Shown here piece by piece: positions 37,433-45,909 of a stretch of 64,000 nt of DNA. The DNA is taken from positions 1 to 64,000 of the forward strand of contig JUEF01000086.1 in the NCBI GenBank assembly GCA_000802045.1, given 5' to 3'. Position 1 is the first letter of the stretch. Each line of letters opens with the position of its first letter. The translations under genes were made by a program, and so were the position numbers. Under the pieces are notes generated by a model. It did no database searches. It saw only the letters and a program-made list of their open reading frames with translations, and was not told the DNA's origin. The stretch comes from Peptococcaceae bacterium BICA1-8 (GTDB lineage Bacteria; Bacillota; Peptococcia; Peptococcales; BICA1-8).

Positions 37433-38020
37433 CTATCTAAAAGCGGAATTGAGGGGGACATGAAAACGTTCCATGTCTTTCACTAAAGTAAAGGGAATAC
37501 TATTTTCTACAGCAATTGCACGAAAAAAATCTTCGCTTTTTATTGAACTAATAGCTATGATGTAATTGGCATAGTTGCCAACTGCCAAGAGCATTTCTTG
37601 GTTTAAAATATCCCAGCGATTTGACCCACCTAGATAAACCATTATAATGGGAATGCGCTGCTCGCTAGCCTTTGCTACTAAGCGGACAATCCTTTGCTTT
37701 TCTTGTTCTAAATCGGTATGGATGCTCTCCATACCCACTTTACTTACACCTACTGCAACGAGTAAACTATTTCTACTTTTTAAATCATCAATAGTTGCTT
37801 TATAGCTGAAGGTATTACCGATTTTTAAATCATCACAGATTTTGGCGACCACTAATCCCTCGGGACCTTGACCAGCAACAGTAATTAGTGCTTTTTCCTT
37901 AGCAATAGGATAAGGCAGGTGGGGCAGGGTATATGTTAAATTTTGAGGTTTATTAGTGCAGTTGGGGAATATTAACATAGCCGAAAAGATTACTATTAAA
38001 AAAAGTTTTGACCTAGCCAT
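37433..38020 (-). CDS. DUF6305 family lipoprotein
   Basis: 195 residues from the ATG at 38020 (AAGGTGG upstream). A signal sequence with lipobox-like FPNC (Cys21) is followed by the family pattern: KALITVAGQGPEGLVV, a LLVAVGVSKVGM strand, IPIIMVYLGG, and a final SIPFTLVKDM. The fold looks Rossmann-like, with repeated beta-alpha units. The function is unknown. It is co-directional and nearly contiguous with the kinase and regulator genes. Confidence 0.7.
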   Translation of the reverse strand: MARSKLFLIVIFSAMLIFPNCTNKPQNLTYTLPHLPYPIAKEKALITVAGQGPEGLVVAKICDDLKIGNTFSYKATIDDLKSRNSLLVAVGVSKVGMESIHTDLEQEKQRIVRLVAKASEQRIPIIMVYLGGSNRWDILNQEMLLAVGNYANYIIAISSIKSEDFFRAIAVENSIPFTLVKDMERFHVPLNSAFR

Positions 38021-38142
38021 AAAGAAATCCACCTTATCAAGAAATAATCTATCTGTTATCTTCAACAAAAAAAAGGAAACTCCTACTGAATTAGAGAAAT
38101 AAAGGAATATGTTTACAGGAAATTAACTTTTAGGAAAAAGAA

Positions 38143-38478
38143 GTGAAAGAGCGGATTCTCATCTGCATAGATGAAATAATACCATTGTTAAAGGATAGAC
38201 AAATAAAGAAGCCAAATGCTGTAGAACTTTTGATTGAAGATAAATTTATCGGTGAGGGGTATGGAATTCCTACACCAGAAGCATTATTTGCAATAAAACA
38301 GCTTGCTAAGCATGAAGGAATTGTTCTAGATTATACTTATACAGGAAAAGCGATGGCAGGATTATTGAATTATATCGAACAAGGAATTATAAAACCCGGA
38401 GAAAAAGTATTGTTTTGGCATACTGGTGGCGCGCCAGTGCTTACTAATATTGAGGATCGTTGGCGGGAGTTTTTGTAA
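38143..38478 (+). pseudogene. Truncated D-cysteine desulfhydrase / ACC deaminase-like PLP enzyme (C-terminal third)
   Basis: The 111 codons match the C-terminal end of the fold-type II PLP enzyme family: GEGYGIPTPEALFAI, LDYTYTGKAMAGL, and the ending FWHTGGAP. Full-length members have about 330 residues. The N-terminal two thirds, including the PLP lysine, are absent, and the upstream DNA does not encode them. It is most likely the remains of a deletion, though a GTG could start the fragment. Confidence 0.8.
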
Positions 38479-38520
38479 AAAGACGGGACAGGGGGTTATC
38501 CCTGTCCCGTCTTTTTTTTT
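38477..38520. terminator. Strong terminator between truncated gene and cytochrome b gene
   Basis: A perfect ~17-bp stem (38477-38493 with 38500-38516), GC-rich (GACGGGACAGGG), flanked by A-run and a nine-T run. It can serve both convergent transcripts. Confidence 0.93.
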
Positions 38521-38527
38521 AAGATAA

Positions 38528-39283
38528 TTATTTTTCCTTTATTTCTTCAAACCATTGGGGGTGGTGGTTTTTAGCCCATTCCCGAGAAACCTTACCATGA
38601 ATAATTGTCCCAATTGTACCAGGGTTAGCTAAACTTCCTAAATAAGCATGGGCGATAACACCCGCTATTAAGCCAATGGCAGAAATACCGTGAAGTACCG
38701 CAGCCCAAAGCAATGAATTAAGTCCGAATTTTCCTGGATAAGCCAGCATGAGGCCAGAAAAAATAATTAAGATGGTAAAAAACGTACTAAACCAGTAGAA
38801 AGCCTTTTGTCCTGCATTAAATCTTCCAGAAGGAGGATGAATTTCTTTGCGGGTTAAATATCCTCCCATTACCTTAAACCAGTCCCAGTCGTAGGCTTTG
38901 AAGATACAGTCTTTTAACCAGATGAAAATTGAATTTAAGGATGAAAGGATGAATAAAGCTGCAAATACAAGGTGGATTTTATAGGCTGCGACATAACTTA
39001 AGCCTAGGGAGCCCACATGGAAAAGGGCAAAGGCAATACCAGTAAAGGCCAGGAGAACGAAGCTAAGCATACGAACAAAATGGGCTGTTCTTTCGAAGGG
39101 AGTAAGCCGCACTATTTCAGGCTTAAGTTTCCCCAGGCGTTTGGCATTAGGACCTATAATCAGAAAATGACCAGTTATACCTAACAAAACTCCAACTGTA
39201 CTCAATAAAACAATTAACCCGATATATTCGAGGTAGAGGTTATTTAAGTTAGCTAACAAAGGATTGAGGCTTGCATAAGTCAA
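38528..39283 (-). CDS. Formate dehydrogenase gamma-like cytochrome b membrane subunit
   Basis: 251 residues with about five membrane segments. Histidines typical of FdnI/cytochrome b561 heme ligands are seen in ERTAHFVRM, YKIHLVF, LHGISAIG and AHAYLGSLANPGT. The family exchanges electrons between quinones and a periplasmic or extracellular partner. No formate dehydrogenase catalytic subunit is adjacent; the partner is probably the hexaheme cytochrome encoded 120 bp upstream on the same strand. Confidence 0.85.
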   Translation of the reverse strand: MTYASLNPLLANLNNLYLEYIGLIVLLSTVGVLLGITGHFLIIGPNAKRLGKLKPEIVRLTPFERTAHFVRMLSFVLLAFTGIAFALFHVGSLGLSYVAAYKIHLVFAALFILSSLNSIFIWLKDCIFKAYDWDWFKVMGGYLTRKEIHPPSGRFNAGQKAFYWFSTFFTILIIFSGLMLAYPGKFGLNSLLWAAVLHGISAIGLIAGVIAHAYLGSLANPGTIGTIIHGKVSREWAKNHHPQWFEEIKEK

Positions 39284-39370
39284 GATAAAATACCTCCTTG
39301 TGAATTATTTATCAATAATAATTGAATTATAATAAGAAACAAGTTTTTGGGGCAAATACAATAACTGGGA

Positions 39371-39400
39371 ATTAACCCCATGATGAGACATGGGGTTAAT
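39371..39400 (-). promoter_or_regulatory. Perfect intercistronic hairpin between the two cytochrome genes
   Basis: A 12-bp perfect inverted repeat (ATTAACCCCATG with CATGGGGTTAAT) with a 6-base centre, just after the multiheme gene stop. There is no T-run, so it may act in mRNA processing or partial termination. Confidence 0.5.
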
Positions 39401-39403
39401 GGG

Positions 39404-40444
39404 CTATTTTATTAATGATTTCAATTTTTTTATAATTGTTGGATCTGTTATTTCTACTTCTTTAGTTTCAGGGTTATCACCTATTTTTTCATATGGTATA
39501 GCACCAAAACTGTGGTCTCTAGTTATGTGACTGTGAAGGTCAGTTGGGTTTTCCCACATTATTTCCTCAATGTCAAAGTTTTCATCTTTATGACAGCTAG
39601 CACAATTTTCTGTAAAATTATCTCCTTTTAGCATTGAGCCTTCTTGATTTACTTCATGTGAAGTATGGCAGCTTAGACAATTGACATAACCACTGGTATA
39701 GTGGTCAGATGCAAACCAGTTACGGGTTCCATAATGATTTTCGGCAATTAATGAGCTACCATCCTTGGTTTCACTAGGTTGACCTAAAGTATGACATGTT
39801 ATGCATGCATTTTGGTTAATACTTATAGCCTCTTTTCTTTTAGTTTGAGCATGGATGCTGCCAGGGCCGTGGCAGGTTTCACAGCTTATTCCAGGCTCAA
39901 GGTTCTTAACTCCTAATCCTTGAGCTGCTAAACCTGGGCTATGACATTCAGCACATGAATATGCTTTGGCTGACCAATCTTGAATTCCATCACTGTTATA
40001 ATCCTTTAGGGATGCCGCTGCAAGCTCGTAACCCTGTTCAGATTTTTCAAGTGAGGCTACCCGGTATAGTTCCTGAGAAAAGCCGTCTATACTACTAACT
40101 ACATAGCTATCCATCATAACACCAGATGAATTTTCTAAATTGATTTCTTTAGTAGCTGGATTTTCCTTATTGGCATCATCCCAGACATTTGCCGTCTGTT
40201 TCCAATCCGTATTGTATTGATCAAGTGATTTAAAAATTCCGGCATGGCTGGTTATGGCAAATCCTTGGCCTGTTTCACTATGACAGGTTATGCAGGCATC
40301 TGTGCCTATGTATGCTGACATCTGTTGTACCTCTTTTGTATCAATTTTTTCTTTTTTAGTCTTATTCTCATTACCAGCACAACCAGATAGAATCAACCCC
40401 AAAACCAAAACTAGTAAACAGGTAATTAATAAATGCTTTCGCAA
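39404..40444 (-). CDS. Hexaheme c-type cytochrome lipoprotein
   Basis: 346 residues with a lipoprotein signal (LSGC, Cys22) and six CXXCH heme-binding motifs (CITCH, CAECH, CETCH, CITCH, CLSCH, CASCH). The spacing and the ETCHGPG segment resemble cytochrome c554-type multiheme proteins. As a surface lipoprotein of a Gram-positive cell it could pass electrons across the wall. It is encoded with a quinol-interacting cytochrome b downstream and next to heme biosynthesis genes. Confidence 0.9.
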   Translation of the reverse strand: MRKHLLITCLLVLVLGLILSGCAGNENKTKKEKIDTKEVQQMSAYIGTDACITCHSETGQGFAITSHAGIFKSLDQYNTDWKQTANVWDDANKENPATKEINLENSSGVMMDSYVVSSIDGFSQELYRVASLEKSEQGYELAAASLKDYNSDGIQDWSAKAYSCAECHSPGLAAQGLGVKNLEPGISCETCHGPGSIHAQTKRKEAISINQNACITCHTLGQPSETKDGSSLIAENHYGTRNWFASDHYTSGYVNCLSCHTSHEVNQEGSMLKGDNFTENCASCHKDENFDIEEIMWENPTDLHSHITRDHSFGAIPYEKIGDNPETKEVEITDPTIIKKLKSLIK

Positions 40445-40700
40445 ACCAAGGTCCTCCCTTCATTCAATTTTGAAATATTGTATGTTATAAGTAAATATTA
40501 TAATAATTACTTTCACAAATCAATATATTCATAAATATTTTTTATAATATATTGTTTTTTGCACTTATGTAGTAATGTTTTTAGAAGTTTAATATATGAG
40601 TTTATTATAGCAAGCAATTTAGTAATAATTTTTTGACCAGTCTCCTGAAAATCTGTTAAACTATATAAGAATATAAAAAAAACGGGGAGGGTAGCCCTTA

Positions 40701-41885
40701 ATGATAGGAATAAGCAAGCTTTTAGTCGATACAGATAATTTTGGTGACACACTGCGCTACAGTCATAGATCCCAGGGTACCTGTCATGGGACTACCCATG
40801 ATCGGGGTCCGGTGGTAGTTTGGAACTGCACAAAAACCTGTAACCTAAAATGCATCCACTGCTACGCAGGTTCCGACAGCAAAAAATATGCTGGTGAATT
40901 AACTACTAAAGAAGCAGTAAAATTTATAGATGATTTAAAAAGTTTTAATGTGCCTGTTCTATTAATTTCCGGTGGAGAGCCTTTTATGCGGGATGATATC
41001 CTTTATTTGGCTGAATATGCGGCCAAACTGGGTATTCGCAGTACTTTTTCCACCAATGGAACTTTGATAACCCGCCAAACTGCTAAAAAATTGAAGGAAA
41101 TTGGCGTTGGTTATGTGGGTATCAGTCTAGATGGTCTTGGAGATAACAATGATAAATTCCGAGGACAAAAAGGTGCTTTTGAGCTGGCCTTAAGGGGTAT
41201 TGAGAACTGTTTAGCTGAAGGTCAAAAGGTAGGTTTGCGGTTTACAATTAACCGTCATAATTATCATGAACTTGATGGTATTTTTGATTTAGTTGAAGAA
41301 GTTAAAATCCCCCGGATCTGTTTTTATCATTTGGTTTACTCAGGTCGGGGTAGTGAAATGATAAAAGAGGATATTTCTCATAGTGAAACTCGCCAGGCGC
41401 TAGATCTGATTATAGATAAGGTCAGGTATTTTAAAAATAAGGGACTTGATAAAGAGGTCCTGACGGTTGATAACCATGCTGACGGTGTATATCTTTATCT
41501 AAGGCTCCTTAAGGAAGACCCCCAAAGGGCCAAAAAGGTCTTGGAATTACTAAGGTTTAATGGTGGTAATCGTACCGGCATAGCCATTGGAGAGGTGGAT
41601 TGGTTTGGTAATGTGCATCCTGATCAGTTCACGCAAAATCATACTTTTGGGAATGTTCGGGAGAATAAATTTGGTGATATCTGGACTGACCCTAACCATC
41701 CTGTTTTAAACGGACTAAAAAGTCGAAAAAGCTTATTAAAAGGACGGTGTGCCCAGTGTCAATGGCTGGATGTCTGTAACGGCAACTTTAGGGCTAGAGC
41801 CGAAGCAGTGACAGGTGATTTCTGGGAAGCTGACCCTGCTTGTTATTTGACCGATGAAGAAATTGGTTTGTCCAAGGAGAGATAA
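40701..41885 (+). CDS. ahbC: Radical SAM enzyme AhbC-like (didecarboxysiroheme deacetylase)
   Basis: 394 residues. The radical SAM motif CNLKCIHC (Cys47, Cys51, Cys54) follows GPVVVWNCTKT, and a C-terminal SPASM-like cysteine set (CAQCQWLDVC and a later cysteine) is present. AhbC removes acetate side chains of 12,18-didecarboxysiroheme in the alternative heme pathway. The assignment rests on close similarity to AhbC/NirJ and on the two siroheme decarboxylase genes that follow. GGGGAGGG lies upstream. No AhbD is in the window. Confidence 0.88.
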   Translation: MIGISKLLVDTDNFGDTLRYSHRSQGTCHGTTHDRGPVVVWNCTKTCNLKCIHCYAGSDSKKYAGELTTKEAVKFIDDLKSFNVPVLLISGGEPFMRDDILYLAEYAAKLGIRSTFSTNGTLITRQTAKKLKEIGVGYVGISLDGLGDNNDKFRGQKGAFELALRGIENCLAEGQKVGLRFTINRHNYHELDGIFDLVEEVKIPRICFYHLVYSGRGSEMIKEDISHSETRQALDLIIDKVRYFKNKGLDKEVLTVDNHADGVYLYLRLLKEDPQRAKKVLELLRFNGGNRTGIAIGEVDWFGNVHPDQFTQNHTFGNVRENKFGDIWTDPNHPVLNGLKSRKSLLKGRCAQCQWLDVCNGNFRARAEAVTGDFWEADPACYLTDEEIGLSKER

Positions 41886-41886
41886 T

Positions 41887-42354
41887 ATGGATAATATAGA
41901 TAAGGATCTCTTAGGTATCATCCAAAAGGATTTCCCTGTCTGCTCTCGGCCATTTCAAGAAATAGGCGAAAAGCTGGGGATAACTGAGGATGAAACCGTA
42001 GCACGACTCTCTAAGTTAAAGGAGCAAGGGATAATCCGGCGTTTAGGCGCGATTATGGATTCCCGCAAACTAGGCTACAAAAGTACCCTTTGTGCGATGG
42101 AAGTTCCCCCTGATACCTTATCTCAAGTTGCAGAAGTGGTTAATGGCTATATAGGGGTAACTCATAATTACCTCCGTAATCATGATTATAACCTGTGGTT
42201 TACATTAATTACTCCTTCACAAGGTCATCTAGAGAAAACACTAAGGGACATTGAGAAAAGAACAGGACAGAAAGTCTATAATCTTCCTGCAATAAGATTA
42301 TTTAAAATCAAGGTCAATTTTCATGTGCCGGGTGTAAAAGGGGGAGAAGGGTAG
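41887..42354 (+). CDS. ahbA: Siroheme decarboxylase subunit AhbA-like
   Basis: 155 residues from the ATG at 41887 (AAGGAGAG upstream). An Lrp/AsnC-like protein: an N-terminal HTH-like part (FQEIGEKLGITEDETVARL) and the IIRRLGAIMDSRKLGY segment typical of siroheme decarboxylases, then a RAM-like domain. With AhbB it converts siroheme to 12,18-didecarboxysiroheme. It begins 1 bp after ahbC and overlaps ahbB. Confidence 0.88.
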   Translation: MDNIDKDLLGIIQKDFPVCSRPFQEIGEKLGITEDETVARLSKLKEQGIIRRLGAIMDSRKLGYKSTLCAMEVPPDTLSQVAEVVNGYIGVTHNYLRNHDYNLWFTLITPSQGHLEKTLRDIEKRTGQKVYNLPAIRLFKIKVNFHVPGVKGGEG

Positions 42355-42827
42355 TGTTTAGTGACTTGGATAAAGCAATTATTAAAGAAATTCAGGGAGA
42401 CCTTCCTTTAGTTGCTCAACCCTACCGGGAAATTGCCTTACGTTTGGGTATAAGTGAACAAACACTCTTAGAGAAGATTAAAGAATTTCAGGAACAAGGA
42501 TATATTCGGCGTTTTGGTGCAGCTCTGCGCCACAGGGAAATGGGCTTAAAGGCTAATCCTATGATAATTTGGCAGGTGCCAGAGGCTAGGATTGAAGAGG
42601 TTGGTAATAAACTGGCTTCTTTTGCCCGAGTTACCCATTGTTATCACCGGCCAATGCTTCCTAAATTGCCGTACAATGTTTTTTCTATGATCCATGCCGA
42701 GACCAAAGAAGAGTGTTCTAAACTGGCAAAAGAAATGGCTGAGATAATAAACATTGATAATTATGACCTTTTATATAGTGAAAAGGAACTTAAAAAAACC
42801 AGCATGAAATATTTCATGGAAGGTTAA
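42354..42827 (+). CDS. ahbB: Siroheme decarboxylase subunit AhbB-like
   Basis: 157 residues with a GTG start that overlaps the ahbA TAG by one base. It parallels AhbA: YREIALRLGISEQTL, YIRRFGAALRHREMG, then VTHCYHRP with the histidine typical of the active subunit. It forms the decarboxylase with AhbA. A terminator follows directly. Confidence 0.88.
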   Translation: MFSDLDKAIIKEIQGDLPLVAQPYREIALRLGISEQTLLEKIKEFQEQGYIRRFGAALRHREMGLKANPMIIWQVPEARIEEVGNKLASFARVTHCYHRPMLPKLPYNVFSMIHAETKEECSKLAKEMAEIINIDNYDLLYSEKELKKTSMKYFMEG

Positions 42828-42830
42828 GTA

Positions 42831-42858
42831 AAGCCCTTAGGTACTTGCCTAAGGGCTT
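42831..42858. terminator. Shared terminator hairpin of convergent genes
   Basis: A perfect 11-bp stem (AAGCCCTTAGG with CCTAAGGGCTT) lies between ahbB and the minus-strand metalloprotease-like gene and overlaps the stop codon of the latter. It lacks a strong T-run on either side. Confidence 0.6.
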
Positions 42859-43814
42859 AAATATGTGTAAAAGTAGCTTTCCTGATTATCCTTGAAAACC
42901 CGGATAGTTTTTTGACTGTCACAGGCATTGATAACACCTAAAATGTAACAGTTTGGATAGATAGTTTCTCCATTATCTCCAGGCAAGGGTTCTATAACCT
43001 CTAAATCTCTATTGAAGGCTAAGTAATAGATTTTGTTTTCAGGAGTTGTATGGAGAGGAGCATCAATCTTTGTAAAATTAAATTGAAAAGGTTCAACAAT
43101 AATAGTATTTTTAAAATCTAAAGACTCTTTGTAATGCCCCTGATAATTATCCTGAAAGTCTTTTGTAATTAACTCAACAAAAGCTTCTTGGAAAAAAGGC
43201 AGCTTATTTAGAGTTTCACAGGGATCCTGGTTTACTTTTAAATCTTGAAAAATTGAAGAGATTACATTTGGGCAATATTCAACTAGTTTTCTAAAAAGCA
43301 TCCAGCGCTCATATCTCGCCATATAAGGGGTATTAAAAAGGGATTCAGTGCTGCAGTCGAAGATTTCTAGATAGTTTTCCAAGGTATAATTTTCAAACCA
43401 GCGGGCAGAAGACTCTAATACCCAGTAAGAATGGCTATCTTTGAAGTCGAGTTTATAGGAACTATCCTGGATAAAATGAAAATACTCATGATAAATATTA
43501 TTAGCTGAGGGTTGGTAGAGGAAGGCTGTATTTAGTATAGGCAGATAATGGCCGCCAAATTTTTGCAAGAGAGGTGTTTTAGCCAGAAATTCCGGACAAT
43601 TGATAATGAGAAAAGGGGTTTGGGGATTTTCCAGGCTTAGGCTTTGAGCCAGCGCTTTTGCATCTGCAATATTTTTTTGAATATCGCTGATTTGTGCTTT
43701 AAAAGGGGAAATAATAATTACACCATCTTTATAAGAAATAGAGGTTAAGGTAAAGAGCAAAAGGGGTAATATTATTAAGACAAGTATTATTTTCTTTCTG
43801 TTCAAACCTTCCAC
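42849..43814 (-). CDS. Secreted zincin-like protein with HExxH motif
   Basis: 321 residues, N-terminal membrane or signal segment (about 8-25). The motif HEYFHFIQD, followed some 25 residues later by ESSARWFEN, has the spacing of gluzincin-type metallopeptidases (HExxH plus a downstream glutamate). The rest is not recognised. The start is uncertain: GTG at 43814 overlaps the purine-rich site, and TTG at 43805 is an alternative. Extracytoplasmic proteolysis is inferred only from the motif. Confidence 0.55.
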   Translation of the reverse strand: MEGLNRKKIILVLIILPLLLFTLTSISYKDGVIIISPFKAQISDIQKNIADAKALAQSLSLENPQTPFLIINCPEFLAKTPLLQKFGGHYLPILNTAFLYQPSANNIYHEYFHFIQDSSYKLDFKDSHSYWVLESSARWFENYTLENYLEIFDCSTESLFNTPYMARYERWMLFRKLVEYCPNVISSIFQDLKVNQDPCETLNKLPFFQEAFVELITKDFQDNYQGHYKESLDFKNTIIVEPFQFNFTKIDAPLHTTPENKIYYLAFNRDLEVIEPLPGDNGETIYPNCYILGVINACDSQKTIRVFKDNQESYFYTYLSP

Positions 43815-43865
43815 CCCTTTCTAATATATTGTGGGCGCGTCTGAAGCTCAATGGATATTCAAGAT

Positions 43866-44014
43866 GTCAGTGAGCGAGTGGGCGAGATAAAAATAGACGA
43901 TGAAACATCTTGATAGAATGACTTTCATCGTGACACATCATATAAGCTAGACATTCATGTGGACACGTCAGGTGAGCTAACATGCATGTATACACTGACT
44001 TATAAATTGACTCC
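43866..44014 (+). repeat. Degenerate ~30 bp direct repeats upstream of the TPR gene
   Basis: At least four copies at 30, 30 and 29 bp spacing (starting near 43896, 43926, 43956, 43985), possibly a fifth near 43866. The shared elements are CAT-N2-TGACAC-like, GTCAG and AGCTA. They are too diverged for CRISPR repeats and lie in the 274-bp gap before the TPR gene. Confidence 0.6.
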
Positions 44015-44088
44015 ACATTATTATTATATTGTGAATGGAAGAACAATACAATTGTGAATAAAAAGCAGTACGAAAGGTTGGGTGCCAA

Positions 44089-44901
44089 TTGGTGGTGAGT
44101 AAGCTATACCAGGACTGGTTAAATGCAGTAGACAAACACGATTTTAAAAAAGCAAAAAGGTTATATATGAAGCTATTAGATGAGGCTCCATTGACAGAGG
44201 GAATTAATTTCCCGATGGGTGTGTGGTATAAGGAAAAGGGGTTGTTCGAAGAAGCTGAAGCTGCCTTCAAGAGGGCTCTATGTACAGATCCTGAAATTAT
44301 TGCTGATTGCTACCATTGCCTGGGAAATGTCTCTAGAGAACAAGGAGATTATGGGCAGGCAATTGCTTTTTATCGGGAATCTTTAAAGATTGAACCTAAT
44401 TTTTTTGAAGCCCAATATAATTTAGGGAAAATTTATGCCATATTAGGTCAAACAAAAGCGGCATTACAAGAGTTCACCAAGGCCTTGAAATTAAGCCCAG
44501 AAGATGTAGAAACACTTATCAATATTGGCGTAGAATTATCAAACCAGGGGAGAAGAAAAGAGGCTTTAGCCAGCTATGAAAAAGCCTTGGGATTAGACCC
44601 GGAATCATATTTGGTTTACTCTAATGTGGGAGTTGAGTTTACCGCTTTAGGAGAATATGATAAGGCAATTTTATATCATAAAAAAGCTCTTGCTCTAAAT
44701 TCCTTTTATGCTGACGGGTGGTATAATCTGGCCTGCACCTATTCAAGAGCTAATGACTTTAAAAACTCACTAAAGGCATTAGAACGTTCTGTCAGGCTAG
44801 ATGCAAGCAATATAGAATATGCTATAGATGACCCAGAATTGGATAATATCAGGGAAACTGCCGGGTATAGAAACATTATAGAAAAAAATCACAAACCATA
44901 A
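44089..44901 (+). CDS. Tetratricopeptide repeat protein
   Basis: 270 residues with about seven consecutive TPR units of 34 residues (for example CYHCLGNVSREQGDYGQAIAF-like consensus positions, repeated A..YEKAL..DP). No signal peptide or catalytic domain is visible. It is a protein-interaction scaffold, possibly cytoplasmic. The start is TTG or one of two following GTG codons, with AAAGG upstream. Its stop lies 68 bp before the Crp/Fnr gene. Confidence 0.85.
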   Translation: MVVSKLYQDWLNAVDKHDFKKAKRLYMKLLDEAPLTEGINFPMGVWYKEKGLFEEAEAAFKRALCTDPEIIADCYHCLGNVSREQGDYGQAIAFYRESLKIEPNFFEAQYNLGKIYAILGQTKAALQEFTKALKLSPEDVETLINIGVELSNQGRRKEALASYEKALGLDPESYLVYSNVGVEFTALGEYDKAILYHKKALALNSFYADGWYNLACTYSRANDFKNSLKALERSVRLDASNIEYAIDDPELDNIRETAGYRNIIEKNHKP

Positions 44902-44969
44902 AGGATATAAGATATTTTTATTGAATATATATAGAACATAAAGATTTTGAGATGAAGAGGGTGTTTGAT

Positions 44970-45629
44970 ATGAATGATGAAAAATATTTTATCCACCTTT
45001 CTTCGGAAGAACAGAAATTATTTAAAGAGTACTCCATACCACTAGTCTTTCCAAAAGAACATAATGTTTTTTCGCCAGGCGATTTGCCTAATTATATCTA
45101 TTTTATCGAAGCAGGTAGAATTAAGATTTACAGAATTACAATGGATGGAGAATTTATAACCATTTCTATCAGACATGCAGGTGAGGTTTGCGGCCTGGCT
45201 GAGGCTTTATGTAGCATGTCCCGGCAGTGTTTTGCAACCACATTAGAAACAACACGATTGCAAGCTGTAAAAAAGGAGGACTTTTTTAAAATACTATCTA
45301 TGGAGCCCCAATTAAACCTTAAAATTTCTCAGGTTTTGAGCAGAAGGTTAAGGCATGCCGAAACAATTATCCATGACCTTGTCTATTATAATGTGGAGGC
45401 TAGGCTAGCCAGGCTTATCTTAAGTATGGCTAAACAATGCGGACGCCAATATGATGATCATACTATTTTAGATATAGTTTTAACTCATAAAGATATTGCC
45501 AGCATGATTGGTACTTCCAGGCAGAGTGTGACTCTTTTTTTGCAACAGTTTAAGGACCGGGGAGTTATTGATTATTATAAACGGGAAATAATAATTAAAG
45601 ACTTTTCCAAATTGCGCAGTTTTACTTAA
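44970..45629 (+). CDS. Crp/Fnr family transcriptional regulator
   Basis: 219 residues from the ATG at 44970 (AGAGGG upstream); an in-frame ATG at 44952 is possible. An N-terminal cyclic-nucleotide-type beta barrel (PKEHNVFSPGDLPNYIYFIEAG), a long dimer helix, and a C-terminal HTH with recognition helix TSRQSVTLFLQQF. Cysteines in the sensor domain (ALCSMSRQC and elsewhere) leave a cluster, heme or redox signal possible, but no family-specific ligand set is recognised. It lies upstream of the transporter/AprAB-like operon, with a matching palindrome between. Confidence 0.88.
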   Translation: MNDEKYFIHLSSEEQKLFKEYSIPLVFPKEHNVFSPGDLPNYIYFIEAGRIKIYRITMDGEFITISIRHAGEVCGLAEALCSMSRQCFATTLETTRLQAVKKEDFFKILSMEPQLNLKISQVLSRRLRHAETIIHDLVYYNVEARLARLILSMAKQCGRQYDDHTILDIVLTHKDIASMIGTSRQSVTLFLQQFKDRGVIDYYKREIIIKDFSKLRSFT

Positions 45630-45631
45630 AT

Positions 45632-45654
45632 ACCTCTTAAGGGGGTTTTTTTTT
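45632..45654 (+). terminator. Terminator after the Crp/Fnr gene
   Basis: ACCTC pairs with GGGGT around TTAA and is followed by nine T. The stem is short, the T-run is strong. Confidence 0.65.
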
Positions 45655-45680
45655 CGTCTATTTTAATATTTATTGGGTTT

Positions 45681-45696
45681 TGTCAGCTAGCTGACA
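45681..45696. promoter_or_regulatory. Perfect Crp/Fnr-type palindrome TGTCA-N6-TGACA
   Basis: TGTCAGCTAGCTGACA is a perfect 16-bp palindrome with the 5-6-5 geometry of Crp/Fnr family operators, and close to the published CooA-type pattern TGTC-N8-GACA. It lies 52 bp after the Crp/Fnr gene and 214 bp before the transporter start. A further half site TGACA is at 45737-45741. TATAAT at 45763-45768 is a possible -10 element. Confidence 0.65.
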
Positions 45697-45909
45697 CTAA
45701 AAATGCAAGAATGGTGACGGAAGATTTGCAAAACACCTGACAGTAGCACTACCTTTCACAAGTTATAATTTAGTTAATCATTTATGCTGGTTATAAGCAA
45801 TTAGACTATTGCTAGTATAAATTATACTTATGAAAGGGGTGTAAATACAGATAGCTTAGTTTTAATGTATTTTATTAAACATTTAGATAATTTGAGAGGA
45901 GGAGAATTT

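Noticed and set aside
42831-42858. Treating the ahbB hairpin as a strong intrinsic terminator
   Set aside because: The stem is perfect but neither flank has a good T-run, so it is reported with moderate confidence only.
43866-44014. Possible CRISPR array upstream of the TPR gene
   Set aside because: Repeat units are degenerate throughout, with no separation into constant repeats and variable spacers.
44970-45629. Assigning the Crp/Fnr protein as CooA
   Set aside because: The operator resembles CooA boxes, but the heme ligand pattern of CooA is not evident in the sensor domain.
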